Below, in pieces: positions 39,136 to 47,938 of a stretch of 64,000 nucleotides of DNA. The notes under the pieces were generated by a model that saw nothing but the letters and a program-made list of their open reading frames with translations, was not told where the DNA came from and ran no database searches. Origin of the DNA: AC-32 sp963765785 (GTDB lineage Bacteria; Actinomycetota; Thermoleophilia; Gaiellales; Gaiellaceae). A program made the position numbers and the translations under genes. The stretch spans positions 62,001 to 126,000 of the forward strand of contig CAVXXW010000020.1 in assembly GCA_963765785.1 (NCBI GenBank). The letters are read 5' to 3'. How positions within the stretch are numbered: the first letter of the stretch is position 1; each line of letters opens with the position of its first letter.

Positions 39136-39158
39136 CCTGGGCGAGTGTCCTTTCACCA
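39136..39158 (+). repeat. Cassette-boundary repeat n, degenerate last copy
   Basis: Reads CCTGGGCGAGTGTCCTTTCA then CCA; the GGAATG centre is deleted. It marks the array end. Confidence 0.5.
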
Positions 39159-39189
39159 GAAGGCGTTGTGAACCCCAGCCCGGTCGACC

Positions 39190-40241
39190 TCAGAGCGAAC
39201 GAGTCAGCACGCGCACTGGCGTGCCGATCGGCGCGAAACGGTAGAGCAGCTGCGACCAGTACTGCGGGACGCGCACGCAGCCGTGCGAGGCGGCCTGCGT
39301 CGGGACGTCCGGGTACTCGTGGAACGCGATTCCGCCATAGAAGCAGCTCGCCCACGGCAGCCACTCCTGGAACGGGTACGACCACGACTTGACCTCCTTG
39401 CGGAAGATCTGGAACGACCCGGGCGGCGTCGCGTTCTCGCCCTTGCCGGTCGAGACCGGGACCGTGAGCACGACGCGGCTGCCCTGCTCGAGGAGCGCAA
39501 GTTGCCGGTCGAGCAGGACTTCGATCCGCTGGCCGCTGCCCATAACGATCGACATAGGTCGAAGGGCCGCCGCGAGCGCCCGCATCGTGGCCGGGCCGGC
39601 AACCCCGTCCGGCGCGAGACCCACCCACTTCTGGAACCCGGTCACGGCCAACGTCGTCTCCGGGCCTGCCCTGCCGTCGATGTCGGCCGCCGGCAGGAAG
39701 CTCAAGTCGGCAAGCCGGCGCCGCAGCTTCTTGATGGCCGGGGAGGGCGGCCTCAACCGCGGTTGCGGGTGCGGCGGCAGCTCGCTCTTCGGCCGCGCGA
39801 TGTCGCGCCTGGTCAGCGGGAGACTCAGGTCGTAGAGCGGAAAGGCCGACGGAGCCGGCTCCTGTCCCTCGATGCGGAGGAGCACCGACCGCACGCCTCG
39901 AACCGAGGAGACCGTGTAGACGAGCTGCGCGAGCCTCGCGTCCCGCCAAGCCGGCCTGCCGGACGGAAGGCCCCGCTGAGATCCACCGTCACGGTCGAGC
40001 CCGAACGCGACGTATGTCGCACCCGCGTTGCCGTCGGGACGAACGTGCGCAGTCCGCGGCGCGTAGGCGGGCCGGCAAACAGCTTCGCGATCGCGGCTTG
40101 CGGGGTCCGCGCGACCACCTGGACGGGGACGAGCTGCTGGCCGAGCACGAAGTACGTCTTCGTGCCGGGCGTCGCGCCGTGCGCCGCCGAGCCTCCCAGC
40201 GCGGCGACGACGAGCGCCGCCACCAACGTGCGTCGAATCAC
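39190..40241 (-). pseudogene. L,D-transpeptidase with GerMN-like N-terminal domain, frameshifted
   Basis: From a GTG at 40241 a signal peptide (RTLVAALVVAALGGSAAHGA) and GerMN-like domain (YFVLGQQLVPVQVVARTPQA) are read. A one-base loss near 39965 shifts the frame; the other frame continues DARLAQLVYTVSSVRGVRSV. It then has a PG-binding-like region (DIDGRAGPETTLAVTGFQKW) and a YkuD domain with HEYPDVPTQAASHGCVRVP (catalytic His/Cys). It would cross-link peptidoglycan outside the membrane. Pseudogene or sequencing indel; the start overlaps the upstream stop (GTGA). Confidence 0.78.
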
Positions 40242-40462
40242 GCTTCGTCGTGCCGCGGACGGGTCGCGAGCTCGCCGTGGTCGCCTTCGAGCGAGATCGG
40301 GTCGACCTGCCAGTCGAGGCCCTCGTGCGGGCGCCTTGCGACCACGCGCCCGTCGGCGTCGAGCTCCACCAGCTCGCCCCGAACCGCGACGCTCTCGTCC
40401 TCGGTGCGGTTCCCGTCGGCGTCGTAGAGGACGGTCTCTACCCGGGTCGGACGCTCGGTCAT
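40238..40462 (-). CDS. Small acidic hypothetical protein
   Basis: A 74-residue protein MTERPTRVETVLYDADGNRT continuing EDESVAVRGELVELDADGRV. GGAGGTG lies before the ATG. It is soluble and acidic, with beta-rich character. It overlaps the L,D-transpeptidase start by four bases, so the two are coupled. Function unknown. Confidence 0.65.
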   Translation of the reverse strand: MTERPTRVETVLYDADGNRTEDESVAVRGELVELDADGRVVARRPHEGLDWQVDPISLEGDHGELATRPRHDEA

Positions 40463-40522
40463 CGCACACCTCCAACTGGCTGATGGCACTGCGGTGATCG
40501 ATGATCTCACGGCGGTGATGGT

Positions 40523-41497
40523 GTGAAGTCGGAGCCGTTCCTCGGCGGGCTCTCGCGCGCGGCGCGGGTCGGCAGCTCCGCGAGCCTGACGACGGTTCTC
40601 GTCGCCTTCGCCGCCAACCTCCTCGTCGCCATCGCGAAGTCGGTCGCAGCGGTGGTGACGGGGTCGGCTTCGATCCTGGCCGAAGCGGCGCACTCGTGGG
40701 CGGACACCGGGAACGAGATCTTCCTGGTCGTCGCCGACCGCCGGTCGCGCCGGCCGCGCGACCGCAGGCATCCCTTCGGCCACGGCCGCGAGGCCTACGT
40801 GTGGTCGCTGCTCGCGGCACTCGGTCTGTTCGTCGCCGGCGCCGCCGTCTCCGTAACGCACGGCGTGCAGGAGCTCATCCACCCCGAGCCTGCCACCAAC
40901 TTCATCGTCGGCTACGTCGTGCTCGCAGTCTCGTTCGTACTCGAGGGGATCTCGTTCTTGCGCTCGCTCCGGCAGGCGCGGCCCACGGCGGAATTTCTGG
41001 AGCGCGACCTGATCGGCGGGGTCCTGGCCACCAGCGACCCGACGCTTCGAGCCGTGTTCGCGGAAGACGCCGCCGCGCTGATCGGCCTGGTCATCGCAGC
41101 CGTCGCGCTCGGTTTGCACGAGGTGACCGCCTCGTCGACCCCCGATGCGATCGGATCCATCCTGATCGGCCTCCTCCTCGCGGCGGTCGCGACCGTGCTG
41201 ATCAACCGGAACCGCGAGTTCCTGATCGGGGAAGAAGCGTCGCCGAACGTGCGCGCCGCCACGATCCAGGCGCTCCTCGCCGAGCCCGAGGTCGCCCGCG
41301 TGACGTACCTGCGGCTCGAGATCGTCGGTCCGCGGCTCGTCTCGGTGATCGGCGACGTCGACCTCACCGGAGACGACACCGAGTCGAACCTAGCCGTCCG
41401 GCTCCGCGCGTTGGAGGCGAAGATCGACACCTCGCCCGCGGTGGCCGGCGTCGTGCTCAGCCTCTCCGCGCCGGACGAGCCGTCGCTAACCGGATGA
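40523..41497 (+). CDS. Cation diffusion facilitator (CDF) family transporter
   Basis: A 324-residue CDF/ZnT protein with a GTG start. The helix-2 site is AEAAHSWADTGNE (HxxxD) and helix 5 contains FAEDAAALIGLVIA (Asp). Six helices and a C-terminal cytoplasmic ferredoxin-like domain are present. It probably exports Zn2+, Fe2+, Mn2+ or similar by proton antiport; the metal cannot be fixed. Confidence 0.88.
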   Translation: MKSEPFLGGLSRAARVGSSASLTTVLVAFAANLLVAIAKSVAAVVTGSASILAEAAHSWADTGNEIFLVVADRRSRRPRDRRHPFGHGREAYVWSLLAALGLFVAGAAVSVTHGVQELIHPEPATNFIVGYVVLAVSFVLEGISFLRSLRQARPTAEFLERDLIGGVLATSDPTLRAVFAEDAAALIGLVIAAVALGLHEVTASSTPDAIGSILIGLLLAAVATVLINRNREFLIGEEASPNVRAATIQALLAEPEVARVTYLRLEIVGPRLVSVIGDVDLTGDDTESNLAVRLRALEAKIDTSPAVAGVVLSLSAPDEPSLTG

Positions 41498-41534
41498 GCG
41501 TACGATCGGCGCCGACGTCTCGAAGGAGCTGACG

Positions 41535-42191
41535 ATGGAACAGTCCGGCGCGGTTCTCCAACCGCCGCTGAGTCGCGACGAGTCGGGGACCCTGCTCGGC
41601 CAGACGATGGGCCTGGTCGCGGTCACCGCCGGGCTGTTCGCGCTCGGCGCCTACCTCGGCCGCGACATCTCCTACCACTGGGGCTGGGTCTTCTTCATCG
41701 CGTCGTTCGGCCTCCTGTTCGCGATGAACTTCGCGGCGCAGCGCTCGGAAGGGCTCGCGATCACGCTCCTGTTCGGCTTCGGCGTCCTGATCGGCCTCGC
41801 CGTCTCGCCGACGCTCGTGTACTACGCGAGCACGAACCCGCAGGTCCTGTGGCAAGCCGGCGGAGCGACCGCGCTCTTCATCGCCGGCTTCGGCTCCTAT
41901 GGCTACGCGACCCGGCGGGACCTGTCCGCAATCGCCCGCTACTTCTTCTGGGCGCTGATCGCGCTGATCGTGTTCGGGATCGTGCTGATCTTCGTCCGGA
42001 TCCCGAGCGGCGAGCTGATCTACGCCATTCTCGGACTCGTCATCTTCGCCGGCCTGACGGCGTACGACTTCCAGCGGTTGCGCCGTGCACAGGACATCCG
42101 CGGTGCGCCACTCCTCGCGGCGTCGATCTTCCTCGACATCCTCAACGTCTTCCTGCTGCTGCTGTCGATCTTCGGCGGCAGCCGCCGCTAG
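41535..42191 (+). CDS. Bax inhibitor-1/YccA family membrane protein
   Basis: A 218-residue seven-helix protein. The C-terminal helices GLVIFAGLTAYDFQRLRRAQ and ASIFLDILNVFLLLLSIFGG show the BI-1 signature (YDxQ, DxxNxF). Family members form pH-sensitive Ca2+ leak channels; physiological role here unknown. GAAGGAG precedes the ATG. It ends one base before the convergent msrA stop. Confidence 0.9.
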   Translation: MEQSGAVLQPPLSRDESGTLLGQTMGLVAVTAGLFALGAYLGRDISYHWGWVFFIASFGLLFAMNFAAQRSEGLAITLLFGFGVLIGLAVSPTLVYYASTNPQVLWQAGGATALFIAGFGSYGYATRRDLSAIARYFFWALIALIVFGIVLIFVRIPSGELIYAILGLVIFAGLTAYDFQRLRRAQDIRGAPLLAASIFLDILNVFLLLLSIFGGSRR

Positions 42192-42713
42192 CTACGACGC
42201 GGGCGCCCCTACGCGCGCCGGCACGACCCAGTCCGGCCGCACGAAGTGGCACGTGTACCCGTTCGGGTACTTCAGCAGGTAGTCCTGGTGCTCCGGCTCG
42301 GCCTCCCAGAACGGCCCGGCGGGCGCGACCGCGGTGACGACCTTGCCGGGCCAGCGGCCCGACGCCTCGACGTCGGCGATCGTCTCTTCGGCGACGCGCT
42401 TCTGCTCGTCGTCGAGGTAGAAGATCGCCGAGCGATAGCTCGTCCCGATGTCGTTTCCCTGGCGGTTCATCGTCGTCGGGTCGTGGACCTGGAAGAAGAA
42501 CTCGAGCAGGTTCCGGTACGACGTCTGCTCCGGGTCGAAGACGACCTCGATCGCCTCCGCATGCGAGCCGTGGTTGCCGTAGGTCGCGTTGTCGACGTCG
42601 CCGCCGGAGTACCCCACCCTCGTCGAGATCACGCCGGGCTGCCTCCGGAAGAGGTCCTGCAAGCCCCAGAAGCATCCGCCGGCCAGAATTGCCTTCTCGA
42701 CCGCTTCACTCAC
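42192..42713 (-). CDS. msrA: Peptide methionine-S-sulfoxide reductase MsrA
   Basis: A 173-residue MsrA. It repairs oxidised methionine (S-epimer). The active site is AGGCFWGLQDLF (nucleophilic Cys ~14), with TRVGYSGG and the substrate-binding GNHGSHAEAIEVVFDP. The only other Cys lies in NGYTCHFV, so resolving may rely on that residue or on thioredoxin. Monocistronic. Confidence 0.95.
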   Translation of the reverse strand: MSEAVEKAILAGGCFWGLQDLFRRQPGVISTRVGYSGGDVDNATYGNHGSHAEAIEVVFDPEQTSYRNLLEFFFQVHDPTTMNRQGNDIGTSYRSAIFYLDDEQKRVAEETIADVEASGRWPGKVVTAVAPAGPFWEAEPEHQDYLLKYPNGYTCHFVRPDWVVPARVGAPAS

Positions 42714-42797
42714 GTCCGGTCACCTCCATAGAAACGGGTCGCCGATCACTCTAGCCCCGCGTGGTTGCCTGACGGCGGCCACGGGTACGGTGCGGCC

Positions 42798-43556
42798 GTG
42801 GACGCGACGCTGACGCTCGGCGACACCGAGGTCGCCCGGATCGGGCTCGGGACGAACCGGCTGACGAACACGCCGGAGCGCGTGCAGCTCGTCCAGGACG
42901 CCGTCGCCGCCGGCATCGGCTACGTCGACACGGCTCACTCATACACCGGCGGCGAGAGCGAGGCGACGATCGGCGCCGCCGTCACCGCGGGAGCGGTCGT
43001 GGGAACGAAAGGCGGCTTCGCGCAGAGCAGCGGCAGCCCGGAGCGGCTCCGGGCCCAAATCGACGAGAGCCTGCGCCGGCTGCGAACCGACAGCATCGGG
43101 CTCTACTACCTTCACCGCGTCGACCCGGAGACGCCGCTCGAGGAGAGCCTCGGCGCGATCGCCGAGTACCGGGAGGCCGGGCGGATCCGAAAGGTCGGCC
43201 TCTCCCAGGTCGACGTCGAGCAGATCGAGCGGGCGCGAAAAGTCGTGCCGATCGCCGCCGTCCAGAACCACTACAACCTCGCCGAGCGCGGCTACGACGG
43301 CGTCGTCGACCACTGCGCGCGCGAGGGCATCGTCTTCGTGCCCTACTTCCCGCTGCGCCCCGACGGCGGCCCCGCGGTCGACGAGATCGCCGAGCGCCGC
43401 GGCGCCACGCCCGCCCAGGTCAAGCTCGCGTGGCTCCTCAAGCGCTCGCCCGCGATGCTTCCTATCCCGGGCAGTCTGTCGCTCGACCACGTCCGCGAGA
43501 ACCTCGCCGCGCTCAAGCTCGAGCTGAGCGACGAGGAGTTCGAAGCGCTCAGCTAG
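42798..43556 (+). CDS. Aldo/keto reductase
   Basis: A 252-residue AKR-superfamily NADPH-dependent oxidoreductase. It begins DATLTLGDTEVARIGLGTNR. Catalytic residues: Asp/Tyr in YVDTAHSYTGGESE, Lys in VVGTKGGF and His in GLYYLHRVDPE. The NADPH site is LLKRSPAMLPIPGSLSLDHV. The GTG at 42798 is chosen; an in-frame start at 42765 adds residues without family character. Its stop overlaps that of the convergent MFS gene (CTAG). Confidence 0.9.
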   Translation: MDATLTLGDTEVARIGLGTNRLTNTPERVQLVQDAVAAGIGYVDTAHSYTGGESEATIGAAVTAGAVVGTKGGFAQSSGSPERLRAQIDESLRRLRTDSIGLYYLHRVDPETPLEESLGAIAEYREAGRIRKVGLSQVDVEQIERARKVVPIAAVQNHYNLAERGYDGVVDHCAREGIVFVPYFPLRPDGGPAVDEIAERRGATPAQVKLAWLLKRSPAMLPIPGSLSLDHVRENLAALKLELSDEEFEALS

Positions 43557-45150
43557 CCGAGGACCATTCCCTCGGCGGAGGATGACGGCTCCGGGTCCGG
43601 GAGCCGCGTCATGCGGAAGCCGTTGAGCAGGCCGAGCAGGGCGGCGAGGAAGGGATCAACAGCGCGATCTGAAGCGCGCGCGGCCTCGCCTTCGTGTTGA
43701 TGTGGAGGATCTCAGCCTTCACGTCGGCCGGCTGGTCGACGAGCAGCGCTTCCAGGTGGGTGTTCGTCATCACCTCGGCGTTCTTCTCGAGGCCCTTCGA
43801 GACCTTCGTCTTCTCCGTCGGCGAGAGCACCGCGCTCTCGTTGGCCAGGTGCGTGAAGATCAGCGAGAGCGAGGCGAGCATGATCGCCCCGGCAAAGGCG
43901 AGCCCGAAGGAGAGGCCGAACGACCCGCCGGCCGAGTTGACGCCGGCCGCCTCGCTGACTCGCTCCTCCTCGATGGGGGACAGCGTGTAGTTGTTGAGCT
44001 GAGAGACGAGCAGCCCGAGACCGCACCCCGCGATCAGCAGCGGGACGACCATCCACCAGCCCGAGTGGGCCCGCGGCACGATCGGGATCAGCACCGCCAC
44101 GCCGAGGGCGAGGAGGAAGAAGCCGCCACGGATGATCCTGCTCGGGCTCCGGTCGCCGGCCTTCCGGCCCACGAGCAGCGCGACAAAGAACATGCTCAGC
44201 GAGAGCGGCGCGAGCGAGAGCCCTGCCTCGAGCGCGTTGTACTCGAGCACCATCTGCAGGTAGATCGGGAGCGCGATCATCATCCCGCCGAGCGCGATCT
44301 GCTGGAGCGTCTGGCCGGAGATCCCGAGCCTGAAGTACTTGGACGAGAAGAGGCCGATGTCGAGCAGCGCGGGCTTGCCTTCCCGCTTGCGGCGCGAGAG
44401 CCACCAGTAGAGCGACCCGAGCGCGACCAGGCCGACGGCGATCAGCGCGCCGACCGCGCCGCCGCCCTTCTCCCAGACGAGGATCCCGAGCACGACGCCG
44501 CCCATCCCGACCGCCGAGAGGATCGCGCCGACGACGTCGACGCCGCGATCGCCGGTGTACGGGACGTCGCGGACGAGCCTCAGGCCCGAGAGGACGATCG
44601 CGATGATCACCGCTTCGCCGGCGAACGCGACCCGCCAGGAGAGGTAGGTCGTGATGAAGCCGCCGAGCAGCGGGCCGACCGCTGCGGCGATCGCGGCCGC
44701 CGCGCCGACGAGGGCGTACGCCTTCCGCTGCATCGGCCCCTCGAAGTTGCCGTGGATGAGCGACTGCATGGCCGGGAGCAGCAGCGACGCGCCCAGGCCG
44801 CCAATGATCGCCCAGAAGATCACGATCGTGGCCAGGTTCTGCGCCAGCGTCATCGCGATCGCCCCGGTCGCGTAGCCGAGCAGGCCGATGATGTACGCGA
44901 GCTTGCGCCCGATCAGGTCGCCGACCTTGCTTGAGGTCAGGATGAAGGCCGCCGAGACGAGCGCCTCGAGCGCGATCGCCGACTGGACGCCGCTCGCCGT
45001 CGTGTGCAGGTCGTGGACGACGGCGGAGATGGACACGTTCATCAGCGACGTGTCGACGACGAGGACGAACATCGCCATCGAGAGCAGGATCGCCAGGCGC
45101 TCGTCGCCCGACGCCTGCTGCGGCGCCGCAACGCTTGCTTCGGTGCTCAC
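43553..45150 (-). CDS. DHA2-type MFS transporter with C-terminal frameshift
   Basis: A 14-helix MFS exporter starting at GTG 45150 (overlap GTGA with the P-ATPase stop). Motif segments include LVVDTSLMNVSISAVVHDLH and SSKVGDLIGRKLAYIIG. As sequenced, the frame runs to a stop at 43609. Restoring one C near 43652 extends it as LAALLGLLNGFRMTRLPDPE to a stop at 43553, the usual end for such proteins. An indel error is the likely cause. It probably exports drugs or metabolites and is last in the OTC - P-ATPase - MFS operon. Confidence 0.85.
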
Positions 45151-47930
45151 GCGCCGGTCGTCGTCGTCGCGGCGACCCCGGCCGAGACAGCTTCCTCGGC
45201 CGGCTCCTGCTCGACCCGGCGCCGGAGGAACAGCTTGCGGATCTCCGTCAGGGCGACGGCCGCGAAGCCCGAGACGATGCAGATCAGCCACATGTGCAGC
45301 GTCAGCGGGACGGTGTCGAGGATCCGGTTCAGCACGTCGAGCTGCGGCGCGAGCAGGATCGCCAGCACCGAGAGGCCCGAGAGCATCAGGAACTTCCGGT
45401 CGCCCAGGACGTCGAGGCTGAAGACCGACTGCAGCTCGTCGCGCTCGCAGAAGGCGTAGAAGAGGTTCGCGATCGCGAACGACGTCACGCCCATCGTGCG
45501 CGCCGTCGGCGTGTCGTATGCGTGGGCGGCCCAGGCGATCACGCCGATCGTGGCGGCACCCATCACGAGGCCGACGAACGCAAGCCAGAGCAGCTTCGGC
45601 CTCGGCAGAATCTGCGCCTCGGGGTCGCGCGGCTTCCGCTTCATCAGACCCTCGGCCGGCTCGCCGTAGCCGAGCCCGATCGCCTCGAACACCTGCGTCG
45701 TGAAGTTGAGGTACAGCGTCTGCAGCGGCACGAACGCGACGCCGGCGACGATGTTGAAGACCGCCGCGCCGAGGAAGGTGATAACGAGCCCGAACAGGGC
45801 GCCCATCTGGAAGCGGATGTACTTCGTCAGGTTGTCGTAGAGCCCGCGGCCGAGCTCGACGGCCTTCACGATCGTCGCGAAGTTGTCGTCGGTGAGGATC
45901 ATCGCCGCGGCCTCCTTGGAGACCTCGGTGCCGGTGATGCCCATCGCGATGCCGATGTCGGCGCGCTTCAGCGCGGGCGCGTCGTTCACGCCGTCGCCGG
46001 TCATAGCGACGATGTGCCCCTTCCGCTTCAGCGTGTCCACGAGCCGCACCTTGTGCTCGGGCGTGACGCGGGCGATGACGCCGATCTCGTCGACCTGCGC
46101 GAGCAGCTCGTCGTCGCTCATCGCCCCGAACTCCGCGCCGGTGATCGCGCGGCCGGGGATGCCGAGATCGTTCGCGATCGCCGCCGCGGTGACGGCGTGG
46201 TCGCCGGTGATCATCCGCACCTGGATGCCGGCGCCGTGCGCGTTCGCGATCGCGTCCCTCGCCGTCGGCCGGGGCGGGTCGACGATGCCGACGAGCGCAA
46301 GCACGGTCAGCCCGTCGAGCAGCGGGAGCAGGTCGGCGTTCGGGTCGAAGCTCTCCGGGTCGAAGTCCTTCCGGCCGGTGGCGAGCACGCGCAGGCCCTG
46401 CTCGCCGAGGCGCTGGTTCTCCGCCTCGTACCGTTGCTTGAAGGCGTCGTCGGCGGCGACCGGCAAGAGGTCCTCGGGCGAAAGGGTCTCCGTCGCGCGC
46501 GCAAGCAGCTGGTCGGGCGCGCCCTTGACGAAGCAGCGCACGACCGAGCGGCCGGACTCGTCCTTCATCCGATGGAAGGTCGCCATCAGCTTGTACGCGG
46601 CGTCGAAGGGCAGCTCGGCGACGCGCGGGTACTCCTCGCGCGTGGCCGTCGTCGAAAGACCGCCCTTCTCGCCGAGCACGACGAGCGCGCCCTCGGTCGG
46701 GTCGCCGACGAGCTCGCCGTCTCTCACGACCGCGTCGCAGGCGAGCACCATCGGCTGCATGAACGGCTCTAGGTCGACGTCGGGCTGGCCGGCGACCTTC
46801 TTGATCGACCCCTGCGTCGAGTAGCCGTTGCCGTCGACCGTGTAGCGCCGGCCCGGGATCGTCAGCTCCACCGCGGTCATCTGGTTCAGCGTCAGTGTCC
46901 CGGTCTTGTCGGAGTTGATCGCCGAGGTCGAGCCGAGCGTCTCCGTCGAGCGCAGCCGCTTCATGATCGCGTTGGCCTTTGCGAGGGTCTGCGTGCCCAT
47001 CGAAAGGATCGCCGTCACTACAGCGGGCAGGCCGGTCGGAATGGCGGCGATGGCGAAGGCGATCGCGGCGAGGAACGTCGTCTTGAACGAGTCCCCGTGC
47101 GACATGTTCAGGACGATCGAGATCACCAGCGCGGTGCCCGAGATGACGAGGATCTGGCTCGTCAGCTTGTTCAGCTGCTTCGTCAGCGGCGAGGCTTGCT
47201 CGCTCTCCTCGGCAAGCATCCCCGAGATGTGACCGACCTCGGTCGCCATGCCGGTGGTCGTGACCACCAGCTCGCCGGCGCCGCGGGTGACGTTGGTGTT
47301 CATGTAGACCATGTCGGTCCGGTCGCCGAGCGGCGCCTCGGGCTCGGCGACCGTCTCGATGCCCTTCGAGACCGGCATGCTCTCGCCGGTCAGCGCCGAC
47401 TCGTCGACCTCGAGCGTCGCGGCGCGCAGGAGCCGGCCGTCCGCCGGGACGACGTCTCCGGCCTCGAGCTGGACGACGTCGCCCGGGACGATCTGCTCCG
47501 CTGGGAGCTCGACGAGCTCGCCCCCGCGCCGGACCTTCGCCTTGACGATCATCATCTTCTGGAGCGCGGACACGGCGGCGGCGGCCTTGCCCTCCTGGTT
47601 CAACCCGAGCACGGCGTTGAGCAGCGTGAGCCCGAGCAGCACCAGGCCTGTGCCGAGCTCGTGCAACGGCCAGATGCTCCCGATGCCGGCGACCAGGAGG
47701 ACGATCTGCATCGGGTCGCGGTACTGGCGCACGAACGCGTGCCAGCGCGGCTCGGTCTCGGCGGCGGTGAACGCGTTCGGCCCGTACTGCTCGAGCCGCT
47801 TCGACGCCTCGTCGGGCGCGAGCCCGCCGTGGACGTCGACGCCGAGCTCGCCGGCGACCTGCTCACCGTCCAGCGCGAACCACTGCTTCTGCTCGGGCGC
47901 CTCCGTCGGTGGAGCCTCAGTCGTCGCCAT
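45147..47930 (-). CDS. Cation-transporting P-type (type II) ATPase
   Basis: A 927-residue P2-type ATPase. Order: N-terminal cation ATPase domain, actuator TGES, membrane helix 4 AIAAIPTGLPAVVTAILSMG, phosphorylation site INSDKTGTLT (Asp ~340), hinge MTGDGVNDAPALKRADIGIA, six C-terminal helices. The helix-4 motif is PTGLP where Ca2+ pumps have PEGLP, so one calcium ligand is missing and ion specificity is open (possibly K+/Na+-type). The ATG at 47930 is chosen since upstream codons overlap argF. Middle gene of the operon. Confidence 0.9.
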   Translation of the reverse strand: MATTEAPPTEAPEQKQWFALDGEQVAGELGVDVHGGLAPDEASKRLEQYGPNAFTAAETEPRWHAFVRQYRDPMQIVLLVAGIGSIWPLHELGTGLVLLGLTLLNAVLGLNQEGKAAAAVSALQKMMIVKAKVRRGGELVELPAEQIVPGDVVQLEAGDVVPADGRLLRAATLEVDESALTGESMPVSKGIETVAEPEAPLGDRTDMVYMNTNVTRGAGELVVTTTGMATEVGHISGMLAEESEQASPLTKQLNKLTSQILVISGTALVISIVLNMSHGDSFKTTFLAAIAFAIAAIPTGLPAVVTAILSMGTQTLAKANAIMKRLRSTETLGSTSAINSDKTGTLTLNQMTAVELTIPGRRYTVDGNGYSTQGSIKKVAGQPDVDLEPFMQPMVLACDAVVRDGELVGDPTEGALVVLGEKGGLSTTATREEYPRVAELPFDAAYKLMATFHRMKDESGRSVVRCFVKGAPDQLLARATETLSPEDLLPVAADDAFKQRYEAENQRLGEQGLRVLATGRKDFDPESFDPNADLLPLLDGLTVLALVGIVDPPRPTARDAIANAHGAGIQVRMITGDHAVTAAAIANDLGIPGRAITGAEFGAMSDDELLAQVDEIGVIARVTPEHKVRLVDTLKRKGHIVAMTGDGVNDAPALKRADIGIAMGITGTEVSKEAAAMILTDDNFATIVKAVELGRGLYDNLTKYIRFQMGALFGLVITFLGAAVFNIVAGVAFVPLQTLYLNFTTQVFEAIGLGYGEPAEGLMKRKPRDPEAQILPRPKLLWLAFVGLVMGAATIGVIAWAAHAYDTPTARTMGVTSFAIANLFYAFCERDELQSVFSLDVLGDRKFLMLSGLSVLAILLAPQLDVLNRILDTVPLTLHMWLICIVSGFAAVALTEIRKLFLRRRVEQEPAEEAVSAGVAATTTTGA

Positions 47931-47938
47931 CGTCGCCC

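Larger units (their letters stand above)
27701..39158 (+). repeat. Cassette-like array bounded by 13 direct repeats
   Basis: Every gap between genes in this 11.5-kb span contains a copy of a ~30-nt repeat on the + strand. Its first part reads CTGGGCCAGYGTTCGGG and its second GAATGTCMCCTGAGCG. Genes between repeats are mostly one per interval, 0.3-0.7 kb (two are longer), and lie on both strands. No copy was seen outside this span. The organisation resembles a gene-cassette array. It is not a CRISPR (irregular genic spacers) and has no visible integrase. Confidence 0.8.

Noticed and set aside
27701..39158. CRISPR array
   Set aside because: Repeats are 0.3-2 kb apart and the spacers are protein-coding genes; no cas genes are present.
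27701..39158. Classical integron with attC sites
   Set aside because: No intI, no convincing RYYYAAC/GTTRRRY boxes, repeats only ~30 nt, and genes in both orientations. Kept as an analogy only.
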